Below, piece by piece: positions 9,633 to 17,197 of a stretch of DNA of 17,197 bases. How positions within the stretch are numbered: position 1 is the first letter of the stretch; every line of letters begins with the position of its first letter. Origin of the DNA: Pelagophyceae sp. CCMP2097 (lineage: Eukaryota > Sar > Pelagophyceae). The stretch spans positions 649,676-666,872 of the forward strand of contig MU657175.1 of NCBI GenBank assembly GCA_026770575.1. Reading direction: 5' to 3'. Under the pieces are notes generated by a model. That model saw nothing but the letters and a program-made list of their open reading frames with translations, was not told the origin of the DNA and did not search any database. A program made the position numbers and the translations under genes.

Positions 9633-10217
9633 CGTCCTATCGCACAGGCATCAAAGCACGCCGGCACCGGGCGCCCAAAGGCCGTCTGACCGCGGCGACC
9701 AAAATATCAAGCACTCTTCCGAGGGCCACGTGGTCCTCTTCCGAGATCGGAATACAGCGTCCACAACGGGGCGGGCGCTGGGACGCACGTTGCTCGCGCG
9801 CCGGCCTGGGAAGACGGGCTTGGAGCCGCTAGCCGCGCTGGCACCGCTTACGACACCCTCGGGCTTCTTTCCTCGTCTGATTGGCCCCTTTGCCGAAATT
9901 GCAGGATCGCACGACGTTTTCGCCATTTAATTTTTCGAATTTCATTCTTCAAGCAATTCTTTTGGTTGCCAACGCGAAATTAAAATTCACCCTTATTGAG
10001 AGTACACGAAGTCCGAGTTTGGGGGCGCTGCTTCGAGCGCCGGGGTATCTTGGGGCGGAAACCACGAATCGAATATGCGATCGCCTTTGAATGAGGTTTG
10101 GAGAAAATCGCTGGTTGGCCTGAGCCCATTGGCTTATGGTGTACATTTCTAAAAAGGGTCAAGTTTCCCTGTTTTTTCGAAGAGTGGCTTCCAGACGAGC
10201 CGACGCGGTCATTATTG
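9633..10217. other. Upstream region of the acyltransferase gene, no gene seen
   Basis: No open frame here resembles a protein. A CCAAT motif on the minus strand (GCCAATCAG, about 9879-9887) lies 250 bp upstream of the acyltransferase start and may be a promoter element. The AT-rich part 9925-9990 interrupts otherwise GC-rich sequence. Confidence 0.5.
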
Positions 10218-10280
10218 AGGACCCGAAGTGTCCTTGCCGTTTAATCAACGTCAGTTTACGGCAAGGGCCCTTCGGGTCCT
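10218..10280. repeat. 23-bp inverted repeat hairpin
   Basis: Arm 10218-10240 (AGGACCCGAAGTGTCCTTGC...) and arm 10258-10280 pair at 21 of 23 positions around a 17-nt loop. Weaker pairing continues outward. It lies 18 bp left of the foldback element at 10299, and may be a separate small element or an internal part of a nested insertion. Confidence 0.8.
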
Positions 10281-10298
10281 TTGATTGAAGGATTATCA

Positions 10299-10669
10299 TA
10301 CAGCAGTTCCAACTTTAAATCCGAAAGTTCAAAAGCAAAAGCAACGTCCAAAAGCAAAAGCAACGTCCAAAAGCAAAAGCTAGAGCTTTTTGCAAATGCG
10401 AGCGTCGCCGGCGAGCGCCGCAAGCGAGCGCCCGGCGAGCGCCGCGGGCGAGCGCCGCGGACGTGGGCGTGAGCTCGCCGGCGGGCGCGAACGTCACGGA
10501 GCGCGCTCGCCGCGTCCCAGACTTGCTTTTGCTTTTGGACGTTGCTTTTGCTTTTGGACGTTGCTTTTGCTTTTGGACGTTGCTTTTGCTTTTGGACGTT
10601 GCTTTTGCTTTTGGACGTTGCTTTTGCTTTTGGACTTTCGGATTTAAAGTCGGAACAGTTACTGCTGTA
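10299..10669. mobile_element. Foldback / MITE-like element with 19-bp subterminal repeats
   Basis: The ends are TACAGCAG (10299-10306) and CTGCTGTA (10662-10669). Inside them GTTCCAACTTTAAATCCGAA on the left is mirrored by TTCGGATTTAAAGTCGGAAC on the right. Each arm then carries tandem 19-mers: about three copies of GTCCAAAAGCAAAAGCAAC on the left (10327-10380), and six copies of its reverse complement on the right (10522-10635). A GC-rich loop (10381-10521) separates them. The outer TA could be a TA target duplication with CAGCAG termini, as in Tc1/mariner-type MITEs. There is no transposase. Its open frames (repeats like FAFGRCFCFW) are products of the repeats. Confidence 0.8.
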
Positions 10670-10680
10670 CCAGGGGCAAT

Positions 10681-10735
10681 TTTGTCTGTCCGTCCTTCTG
10701 TCTGTCCGTCCTTCTGTCCTTCTGTCTGTCCCCGG
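10681..10735. repeat. GTCTGTCC/GTCCTTCT microsatellite
   Basis: This is a pyrimidine-rich simple repeat made of CTGTCTGTCCGTCCTT-like units, directly beyond the right end of the foldback element. It has no coding content. Confidence 0.8.
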
Positions 10736-10787
10736 GTGAATCCGTGAGGTTCCACCTTTGGGAAGAAAAGGGAAGCAACTCGGGCGA

Positions 10788-10986
10788 TTCAGCGATTGGT
10801 GGTTGATGCGATTGCTAAAATTGGGAGTGGAGGTCGAGCAGGAGCCTCATTGGAATCATCATAGAAGAAGTTTTTGGTCACAGGTTCGAATCTGGTCGGC
10901 CGCAAAAAAAACAAAAAAAGAAATAGCTCAATAAGAAATATAAAAAATAAAAATAAAAAAAAGGAGGATTTGAAGGTTCAGCGATT
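10788..10986 (+). mobile_element. SINE-like retroelement with pol III boxes, A-rich tail and target duplication
   Basis: TTCAGCGATT occurs at 10788-10797 and again at 10977-10986, as expected for a target-site duplication. Between them are an A-box-like TTGCTAAAATTGG (10812-10824), a good B box GGTTCGAATCT (10883-10893) and an A-rich stretch from 10904 to about 10963. The A-to-B distance (71 nt) is larger than in an intronless tRNA. The T-stem and acceptor stem do not pair well, so this is a tRNA-derived relic rather than a working tRNA gene. The family assignment is inferred from structure. Confidence 0.5.
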
Positions 10987-11497
10987 AGTTAAATAATTTT
11001 AATTATTTTACAATTGTACGGGGCATTGCAATGGGATTTTCCGGAATTTGTCTGTATCCTTCGCTCGAAGTCGGGTCCCGCGGATCCGTGTGCCTCCGGC
11101 GCGCTCTTGTAATAGCGGGTCTGCCTGTCCCGTTCGGGATTCGGGTCCGTCTCCTAGTGGCGCATGCAGATCCCAGAGGGAACAGGCACGCCAGTCCTAC
11201 AGCCCGGACTACAAGCAGGACACTGCATTTTGCGGGTCAGATTTGCGGCGTCGCACCGCCGTCACCTCAATGCCCCCGAGCGGCTCGATCGCACTGGGAT
11301 GCAAAGTGGCGGCGTGGCTGCGGCGCGGCGCAGCGGGCAAGTCGCCATCGTCCTCTCATGTGCACCTCGTCCGGGGCCATCAAAGTTCAGGTCCGCATCG
11401 CTTAAGCGTGACTTACGTGAACTGATTCCTGTGTTGGCAACAAAATAAATTCCCGCGAGACTCGAAGTGCGAGGCTTTCTTGGCCGCGGAGGGTAGG
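10987..11497. other. Intergenic stretch, no recognisable gene
   Basis: Plus-strand frames of about 125 codons (11031-11448) start near ATGGGATTTTCC but match no family I recognise. They overlap one another in different frames without splice signals that rescue one. I see no RNA gene or regulatory motif that I could defend. Confidence 0.45.
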
Positions 11498-11650
11498 CTA
11501 TGCGACGCGTGTCGTGGACGAGCAGGGCGTGGAGCGAGCAGTGACAAGGAGAGAACCAAAGATTTCCGTCGAAAGAGGACACCGAGTTTACGGATGGGAC
11601 GGGGGTGGCTGATGCGACGCGCGTCGTGGACGAGGGCGTGGACGAGCAGA
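11498..11650 (+). repeat. Dispersed repeat, copy B
   Basis: 11498-11604 aligns with the minus strand of 510-623 (shared GACGCGTGTCGTGGACGAGC, GAGCAGTGACAA, AAGATTTCCGT and GAAAGAGGACACCGAGT). A further short copy of its first part, GCGACGCGCGTCGTGGACGAG, follows at 11614-11634. 11651-11820 shows nothing else; it is the 3' flank of the transporter gene. Confidence 0.8.
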
Positions 11651-11820
11651 GGGTGCTCATGCCAAGCCGTCAGGGGTCAACTGACAAACGATTATGAAAC
11701 GATTAAACTATCTTTGGAACTCGGCCTCTCAAGGCCTGATCCGGTTGTGCGGGCGCGCCCGCCGCCGCCGGGGGCGCTTTGAGCAAGAGCCCCGCAGGCA
11801 GTGTTTTTTTGAAGAGGCGC

Positions 11821-13835
11821 TCACGTCATGGGGTTGAGGAGCGGCGTACTCGCATCCGCGGGTTTTGCTTCCAAAACCCGTTTCTTCTCGTAGTCGTCGG
11901 CAGCCTCCGCCTCGGCCGTCGTCACGCGCTCAAAGTGCGCGTACATGTCCTCCAAAGTGCGGTTCGCCTAGATGCCAACTTTGCTCGCCAACTTTTTTGG
12001 AGCGTCTGCCTCCCCAGGGCCGGGCGGTGGTTCCAAGCACGCACCGTTTCTGGCAAATAGATTGCGAAAAATGCAAGGCCGAAGACGTTCAACGCGGCGA
12101 AAGAGGCGAAATAGACGAACCAGGAAGAGGCGTCCAAAAGATTCAAACCCCCCAGAATCATCGCTGTTGACATGGCCCGGTTCGCCAAAGTCGCGAGCGC
12201 CACTCCGCGCGTGCGGATCGAGTTGTAGAAGATTTCGCTGGGCAGGAGCCAGCAGCCGGGGCCGAGGCCGAGCTCAAAGGAGACGATTGTGGTGACGAAG
12301 AAAAAGACGCCGAAGATTTTGGCCGTGGTACTGTCCGTGAACCGCGCCTGCCCAAGCGTCGCGTAGACGACGGCCAGCGAGAGCAGCGAGGCGATCATGC
12401 CGCAGGAGGACGTGAGCATGATGGGCCTATGTGGAGAGGCGTGGACATTGGATGACGACGGCGCCTCCGCTCGAAAGAGACGCACCTGCGGCCAACGCGG
12501 TCCAAGAGACGCATGGACACCAACGCCGTGCAGAGCTTTGCGATGCCGAGGGCGGTGAGGATGGTGTACTTTGTGCTGAGGGACCTGAACCCGAGCTTCT
12601 CCAACGAAAGGATGGCGTTGTACAGGATCGGGTCGATGCCCGACGTCTGCTGCGCCACCGCGGCCCCGATGCCGACGAGGAGCATTCGGCGCACGGCCGG
12701 GGATTTCTTGCTCATGATGAAAGTGACCATCGAGCGGTCATTATCCTTCTCCATTTCTGACACTTCAGAAAGTGCGACGCGCACAATCTTGTCCGCCTCA
12801 ACGGAATCGTTGCCGAACTCCTTGACAAGAATGGCCTTTGCCTCTTCGGCCCGACCCTTTGTGAGAAGCCACCGAGGCGACTCGGGGAGCACATAGACAG
12901 CTCCGAGGATCATGAGCACGGGGCCGATAATGCCCGACAGCGCGGCCGTGCGCCAGATAAAGCTCTTAGAGTCGCTGAGGTAAGAAAGGACCCAGCCCGT
13001 GGAAAAGCCCAAGAGCTGCCCGATGCAGATGGAGACCTAGGGAGACGGGTGAGAGGAGCCTGTGGAGCGAGGCGCGCACTGTGGAGTGAGGCGCGCACCT
13101 CACTCCACGTCACGAAGAATCCTCGGTGCTCCGACTGGACGATTTCGCCAATGTACATTGGGTCGATGCTCGTGCCGATGCCGCACGCGGTGCCCCAGAA
13201 CATCATCCCGATCATGAGCTCGGTGTAAGTCCGTGCCACGCTCTCCACGAGGCACCCGACGATGAAAAGCACCGCCGCCACGATAAACGTGACGCGCCGG
13301 CCGCAGGGCTCCGAGATGAGGCCCGACAGGACCTGCGTGGGTGGTGTGGGTGCGGCGTGGGTAGCGACAGATTCGCGAGAGAGGGCGCCCGACGGGCTCC
13401 ACGAGAGAGGGCACGCCGAGCGGGGGCACGCCGAGCGGGCGGAGCGCCGGCAGCTCCCCACCACCACGCCACCGCCAAAAAAGGCACGCTCCGGGTCGCC
13501 CGCGCCGAAGGACGCCGTTTTCCACGGCGCCGACCATCGCGACGCCCGAGACGGAGGCTTCCCAAATGGTTAACTCGACCATTGTTAAATCCAGATCATC
13601 CCGGACCAGCGTCGCGATGACCGAGATCAGACCCACGACCTACGGAACCGCGCCGTCGTCGCGTCTCTCGCTCGTCCCGGGAACCTTTCCCGGGGGCCTC
13701 CCGGACGCTTTTGCGTACGAATCCGAGCGAGACGGAGTTCAGGCATGCGCAGCCGACGATGAGGCGGAGTCTCAGCTCCAAGTCTTCGTAACCGAGGCAG
13801 AGCCCCGCGTTCAAGGCCTGCAGGACGCGAATCAT
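11821..13835 (-). CDS. Sugar-porter family MFS transporter, six exons
   Basis: This is a 12-helix membrane carrier for a hexose or polyol, probably proton-coupled. Exons: 13835-13719, 13639-13526, 13332-13099, 13036-12486, 12426-12045 and 11967-11821, 1545 nt and 514 residues, all phases consistent. Family motifs appear in order: GLISEPCGRR (loop 2-3), YIGEIVQSEHRG, PESPRWLL (206-213), QQTSGIDPILYN (284-295), DRVGRRP (334-340, created by splicing across 12485-12427), GPGCWLLPSEIF (394-405) and YLPET, joined by splicing to ANRTLEDMYAHFE. Length is normal for the family. Donors are GTACGC, GTGGAA, GTGCGC and two GTGCGT. The weakest points are the second intron (193 nt, GTGGAA) and the start: the frame stays open upstream of 13835, and the residues before helix 1 are unusual. 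The substrate cannot be told from sequence. Confidence 0.9.
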
Positions 13836-14301
13836 CGTCTCTCCCCGTTCCGCCAATCGCGGCACGGAGAAGGCCGTTGTAACGGCTCGTGAATTCCTTT
13901 CCACCTCTTTCCGGCGGGAAAAACGTGTTCGCAACAACGATGACACGTTGAAGGCCAAATCCGACTCTTTTTGCTCTCTGAAATGTTGACGAAACTTCTC
14001 GAGAGATTATGCCAACTTCAGTTCGAAACTCATAACTGTTTCTTATCAACCGGACATATCTCGCGTCGACCAGAGAAAGCGCATTCGTGGTATGGATATG
14101 GGTAGCCTTAGGTTGGGGTTCGTTACGACCCAAACCCTTGGATAGTGACAGGTCGAGTTCCTGGCATGGTACCAAAAACGCCTCCGAGGAACATCCCCCG
14201 GAACATTCTCTATGGGCAGGTGCGGTGCTTAGATAGGAATCCCTAGTGGTAGGCTCTCGGAGGAGGGTGCGCAGAAAAAGTACTACTTTGGAGCATCGAG
14301 T
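13836..14301. other. Upstream region of the sugar transporter, no gene seen
   Basis: A minus-strand frame (to 14175) overlaps the transporter's first exon in another frame and has no known motif. This region probably holds the transporter promoter and 5' UTR. I see no TATA box or recognisable factor site that I would defend. Confidence 0.4.
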
Positions 14302-14858
14302 CTCAGCTCTCCCGGCGTGGGCATAGTCACGGCCGACGGCGTTCGAAAGAGGAGAAGCAGGGCTTTCGGAATCCGTCGGCCGTGACCATGCCCACGCAGG
14401 GAGAGCTGAGTTCTAGGTCGCCAAAGTTTGACTATTTTTGGCCTTCTTGGGGCGATTCTGCGCCCCGGCGCCGTTACTTTTGCTCGTTGAGCGTTCCTAC
14501 ACGTTGTAGGTTGCCCCTTCACTGGCCCCGAAGCAGTATCTCCCCTATAGACCGCCCACGGGCCGAAAACCGATGAGGGTACTCGAAAAGGGTGCGACGG
14601 AATCTCAGCTCTCCGGGTTTGCCCATGGTCATAGTCGACAGCCGTTGGAAAGAGGGGAAGCAGGGCTTTCGAAATCCGTCGGCCGTGACCATGTCCACGC
14701 CCGGGGAGCTGAGATAAGTTTACATGTTCTCAAACTTTGGCACCCTGTAGCTCAGCTCTCCGGGCAGCTTATAGTCACAGACTGGAGCGTTGGAAAGAGG
14801 AGGTTAAGGGCTCTCCATATCCGTCGCCCGTGACCATGTGCATGCCCTGGGAGCTGAG
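14302..14858. repeat. Three copies of a ~109-bp hairpin repeat
   Basis: Units lie at 14302-14410, 14604-14713 and 14751-14858. Each begins CTCAGCTCTCC and ends GGGAGCTGAG or GAGAGCTGAG, so each is an inverted repeat. Unit 1 has 38-bp arms pairing at 36 positions around a 33-nt loop. The loops share GAAAGAGG and, in units 1 and 2, GAAGCAGGGCTTTCG; the right arms share CGTGACCATG. Units 2 and 3 are more diverged, chiefly in the left arm. The spacers differ (193 and 37 bp). A CCAAAGTT-type motif or its complement follows each unit. They could be MITE copies or structured RNA elements. Confidence 0.85.
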
Positions 14859-15157
14859 GTACTGGCCGCCAAAGTTCGACTTATCTCAAACTATCCTGAT
14901 ACTCTCTTCCCAAAAGTTTGGACTTGGAATCGTCAATAAGCCAGATTTTTGGAACTTATCAAGTCTAAAATGGTCCCTTAAGTTCACCACGGAGGTCGAA
15001 CGTACGTTGCTTCCGTGAAACGGATCCGTGAAACGGATCTCCAATCCCCTCCCGGCTCTCGGCCCCTGCGGGGCCCTGTCCGGCCGAGAAAGAGCCGGGT
15101 CATCCCCTTTGAAATGCCACCGGTTGAGTGCGAGTGCAATCTCCCGTTTCGTAGGCC
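14859..15157. other. 3' flank of RsmG with tandem 13-mer and strong stem
   Basis: There is no gene. CCGTGAAACGGAT occurs twice in perfect tandem (15013-15025 and 15026-15038). CCCGGCTCT (15051-15059) pairs with AGAGCCGGG (15091-15099). The inner CTCGGCC/GGCCGAG also pair, giving a long stem with a small bulge. The stem lies about 60-110 bp beyond the RsmG stop and may be part of its 3' UTR. Confidence 0.5.
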
Positions 15158-16186
15158 TTAGCGTCGCATTGCCGTTAAAACGTCCTTTGCGGAGAGGTGA
15201 ATGACGCGCTTGTCGCCCCCCCCGAGCACATCCTCGTAGCCGCCGCCGAGCAATGCCTCGATGGCCCACTCCTCGCGCGGGGATAGGTTGAGTTCTTGGA
15301 GCTCGTCGTCGAAGTCGCCGCCCTTGAGATATACGACACCGTTCGGGAACTTGAGCTCATCGTCAGACAACTTGGCCCCGGAAACCGGATTCGAGGCGCG
15401 CCGCAGCACGGGCGCCACCTGGTCGATGAACGACGGCAGCGCGGTGACGGCACGGCCGAGGACCAAGTCGAATCTCTCCGTTTTGAAGTCCTCCGGGACG
15501 CGTTTGTGTAATGCGTCGACGTTGCGACAAAAAGCGGCGTCGGCGCAGGCCTGGACGACCGTAATCTTCTTCCGGACGCTGTCGACGAGAGTGAACTTGG
15601 AGTTTGGACATGCGATGGCTAAAGGCAGGCCCGGAAAACCGCCCCCAGTGCCGACGTCCATCACAGCAGCGCCGGCGTCGAGCCTTTCCCGAAGGCCGGG
15701 GACGTTCAGTAAAGCGAGCGAGGGCATGTAGTGCTTCTCTATAAGTGTTTGGGCGTCGAGGTTTTTCCTGGAGACGACGTTAATCTTTCCGTTCCAATCG
15801 TAAAGACACTTCGCGGCCACTTCCAAACGGTCCCACGTCGGGCCGTCGACGCCCGAAATGCGCGCGCGGTGGTGATCCAAGAACCTACGCGGGCCTGCGA
15901 GTCGCGCGCCGCGCCAGAAGACGGAGTCGACTCAAAGGAGATGTCTTTGGATAGCGTTCCCCGCACGCCCGCACGCCCGGACGCACCAGTCGCCCTCTGG
16001 CGGCGGCGGCGCGTCATTGACACGCGCCTCGCGGCCCGCCTCGTCGAGAGGTCCTCGGCTCGGCGAGACGCTCGAGGATGCGTCGACGGTAGACCACCGC
16101 GCAGTAGGCGGGCGCCGCGCCTGCGCCGCGCGCAAGGCGTAGGCGCGCGCGACCGCCGAAGAGCAGAGGACCGCGCGGAGCAACAT
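15158..16186 (-). CDS. rsmG: Organellar 16S rRNA (guanine-N7) methyltransferase, RsmG/GidB family, two exons
   Basis: In bacteria RsmG uses S-adenosylmethionine to methylate N7 of G527 in 16S rRNA. Here it should act on plastid or mitochondrial small-subunit rRNA. Exons: 16186-15987 and 15884-15158, 927 nt and 308 residues. The intron (15986-15885, GTGCGT...TAG) joins GAC TG to G TTC, restoring Trp and a clean frame. The SAM-binding motif VMDVGTGGGFPG lies at about 141-152, with WNGKINVVSRKN upstream and the later GRAVTALPSFI and YLKGG segments also present. The core covers a full RsmG. About 60 extra N-terminal residues, basic and Ala/Ser/Arg-rich (MLLRAVLCSSAVARAYALRA), look like a presequence. 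The ARAYAL segment could be a bipartite plastid signal cleavage region, but a mitochondrial presequence is also possible. Gene identity is firm; the target organelle is inferred. Confidence 0.92.
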
Positions 16187-16970
16187 CCTCCGGCGCTGCG
16201 CTGCGCAGTGGACCGGGCGCCGTCGTCGAGTCTATCGTCTCTCTTTCTAATCTCGATCTAGATATCGCTAAAGTGATTTGTGATTTCAGCGATCACAGTT
16301 TGTGTGGGGTGGAGGGGGCCAAAGGGTGGAGGTCCTGGAGGAAGCCTGGCCAGGGCAGCGTGTAAACCTGCGCGCTGCTCGTCGTACGCCCGTCGAGGGG
16401 CTTCCGAGGGCGCGCCCTCCAGTCGGCGCGGTCTCCGGTCCTCGACAGACGAGCCAGGGCTCCTTGACTCTGGTGCCTGCGCCAAGGCCGCCATGGTCGC
16501 GCCACCCTCGCCGCGGGCTGTTCGAGGCCGTTCGGCACCGCAGGGTCTCGGCGCGAGGGACGACGGCGAGCGGCTGCAAGGCGTGCACTGCCGTCGCCGT
16601 CACGGACCGCGGGCGGGCGGAGAGACGCAGAGACGTAGGCAGGTGCCGGTCACGACTCGCTTCGACAGTGTGGCATATGTGCGGTTTCTCAGAACGCGGT
16701 ACTCGGTGGGGCAGGGAGAGTTGACTGAACGACCGCACTATTGGAACGCGCGATCGAAACGTGCAAAGAGACGACCCCGCGCAGCTTCGCAGGTCCGTGG
16801 CTTGCTGCCCGGCTCGAGGGTGCGAAGCGACGCGGTGCAGAGGCTTGCCCCACGAAAATATGGTCAAGGATTTGATTGTATGTCCAAGGGAAAGAGGACG
16901 CGTCGGCCCCGCGCACGACTCCTCCTCCGTCGCTCCCGAGCTGGCGCGCCCCGCTTTCGAGATATATGAC
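16187..16970. other. Upstream region of RsmG, no recognised gene
   Basis: Several GC-rich frames overlap on both strands without known motifs. The plus-strand 229-codon frame at 16280-16969 starts with GTG and is Arg-rich, as expected of random GC-rich sequence. The pyrimidine-rich patch at 16234-16260 lies close upstream of the RsmG start and may belong to its promoter or leader. Confidence 0.45.
16258..16494 (-). CDS. Possible small hypothetical protein or upstream ORF
   Basis: This is a 78-codon frame with an ATG in good Kozak context (ACCATGG), upstream of RsmG on the same strand. The product is Pro/Arg/Ala-rich (MAALAQAPES...), ends NHFSDI and matches no family I recognise. It could be a uORF in the RsmG leader, a first exon or chance. 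Confidence 0.15.
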   Translation of the reverse strand: MAALAQAPESRSPGSSVEDRRPRRLEGAPSEAPRRAYDEQRAGLHAALARLPPGPPPFGPLHPTQTVIAEITNHFSDI

Positions 16971-16986
16971 CCTAACCCTAACCCTG
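16971..16986. repeat. Short interstitial telomeric motif
   Basis: CCCTAACCCTAACCCT is 2.7 copies of the CCCTAA (TTAGGG) telomere repeat, embedded in unique sequence. It may be a telobox-like promoter motif or a scar of break repair or an old chromosome end. Confidence 0.75.
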
Positions 16987-17130
16987 GGCCAGACGGATTT
17001 ATCCCCTCGTTGGAAAATTCTGGTGGATAATGAAATGTTGCACTACTAGCTAGCTACAATTGTAGCTCTCCCCATGACATTAGAGGGCTTCAGCACAATT
17101 CAAAGTTGTACGAACCTTGCACTTGAAACC

Positions 17131-17185
17131 TGTAACTGAAAGTGCAAAGTTGTAACTGAAAGTGCAAAGTTGTATCTGCAAGTGC
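17131..17185. repeat. 20-bp tandem repeat near the window end
   Basis: TGTAACTGAAAGTGCAAAGT occurs twice exactly (17131-17150 and 17151-17170), followed by a diverged third copy (TGTATCTGCAAGTGC). A related CAAAGTTGTACGAACC lies just upstream at 17101. The array may continue beyond the window. The flanking 17041-17100 is AT-rich and has the palindrome CTACAATTGTAG but no gene. Confidence 0.85.
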
Positions 17186-17197
17186 GACCAATCCGTT

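Noticed and set aside
10326..10635. CRISPR-like array
   Set aside because: The 19-mers are directly adjacent with no unique spacers and are arranged as opposed arms. This is a eukaryotic nuclear context.
10315..10755. Frames rich in KSKSNVQKQK or FAFGRCFCFW
   Set aside because: They are translations of the 19-mer arms of the foldback element.
10812..10904. Functional tRNA gene
   Set aside because: The B box is good, but the T-stem has a mismatch, no 5' strand pairs with the CGGCCGC acceptor end, and no anticodon arm fits. A tRNA-derived relic is a better reading.
16280..16969. 229-codon plus-strand gene
   Set aside because: It has a GTG start, Arg-rich composition and no motif, and overlaps other frames of similar quality. 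I cannot support it as coding.

Overview
The window is nuclear DNA of a compact, GC-rich, intron-bearing eukaryote, most likely a photosynthetic stramenopile of pelagophyte type. The reasons are short GT-AG introns (47 to 193 nt), many donors reading GTGCGT, and a bacterial-type RsmG rRNA methyltransferase behind an N-terminal presequence. A TTAGGG-type telomeric motif also occurs. The taxon is inference; the gene structure can be read directly. The simple open frames stop at splice sites, so I rebuilt the genes by joining exons on splice motifs, codon phase and family motifs.

Layout from left to right. 1-882 is intergenic repeat DNA. 883-4009 (-) is an ORC5-like origin recognition subunit with a long N-terminal extension. 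4010-4917 is a divergent promoter region with a perfect 20-bp palindrome next to a TGACGTCA site. 4918-6035 (+) is an ArfGAP protein with a Pro/Ser-rich tail. 6211-6829 is an array of about 34 copies of an 18-nt palindromic unit, lying between two converging genes. 7046-9632 (-) is an NRF-6-like membrane acyltransferase with a signal peptide. 9633-11820 is a repeat-rich intergenic region holding a foldback/MITE-like element, a SINE-like element and a dispersed repeat. 11821-13835 (-) is a six-exon sugar-porter MFS transporter. 13836-15157 holds three hairpin repeat units. 15158-16186 (-) is an organellar RsmG homologue. 16187-17197 has no recognised gene but carries a short telomeric motif and a 20-bp tandem repeat.

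The five genes are unrelated housekeeping functions: replication initiation, vesicle traffic, membrane acyl transfer, sugar transport and organellar ribosome modification. Nothing suggests an operon or a joint pathway. The most unusual signals are the duplicated exon module in the ORC5 N-terminus, the recurrent GTGCGT donor, a donor lying exactly at a stem-loop junction, the palindromic 18-nt array and the intergenic hairpin and foldback families.
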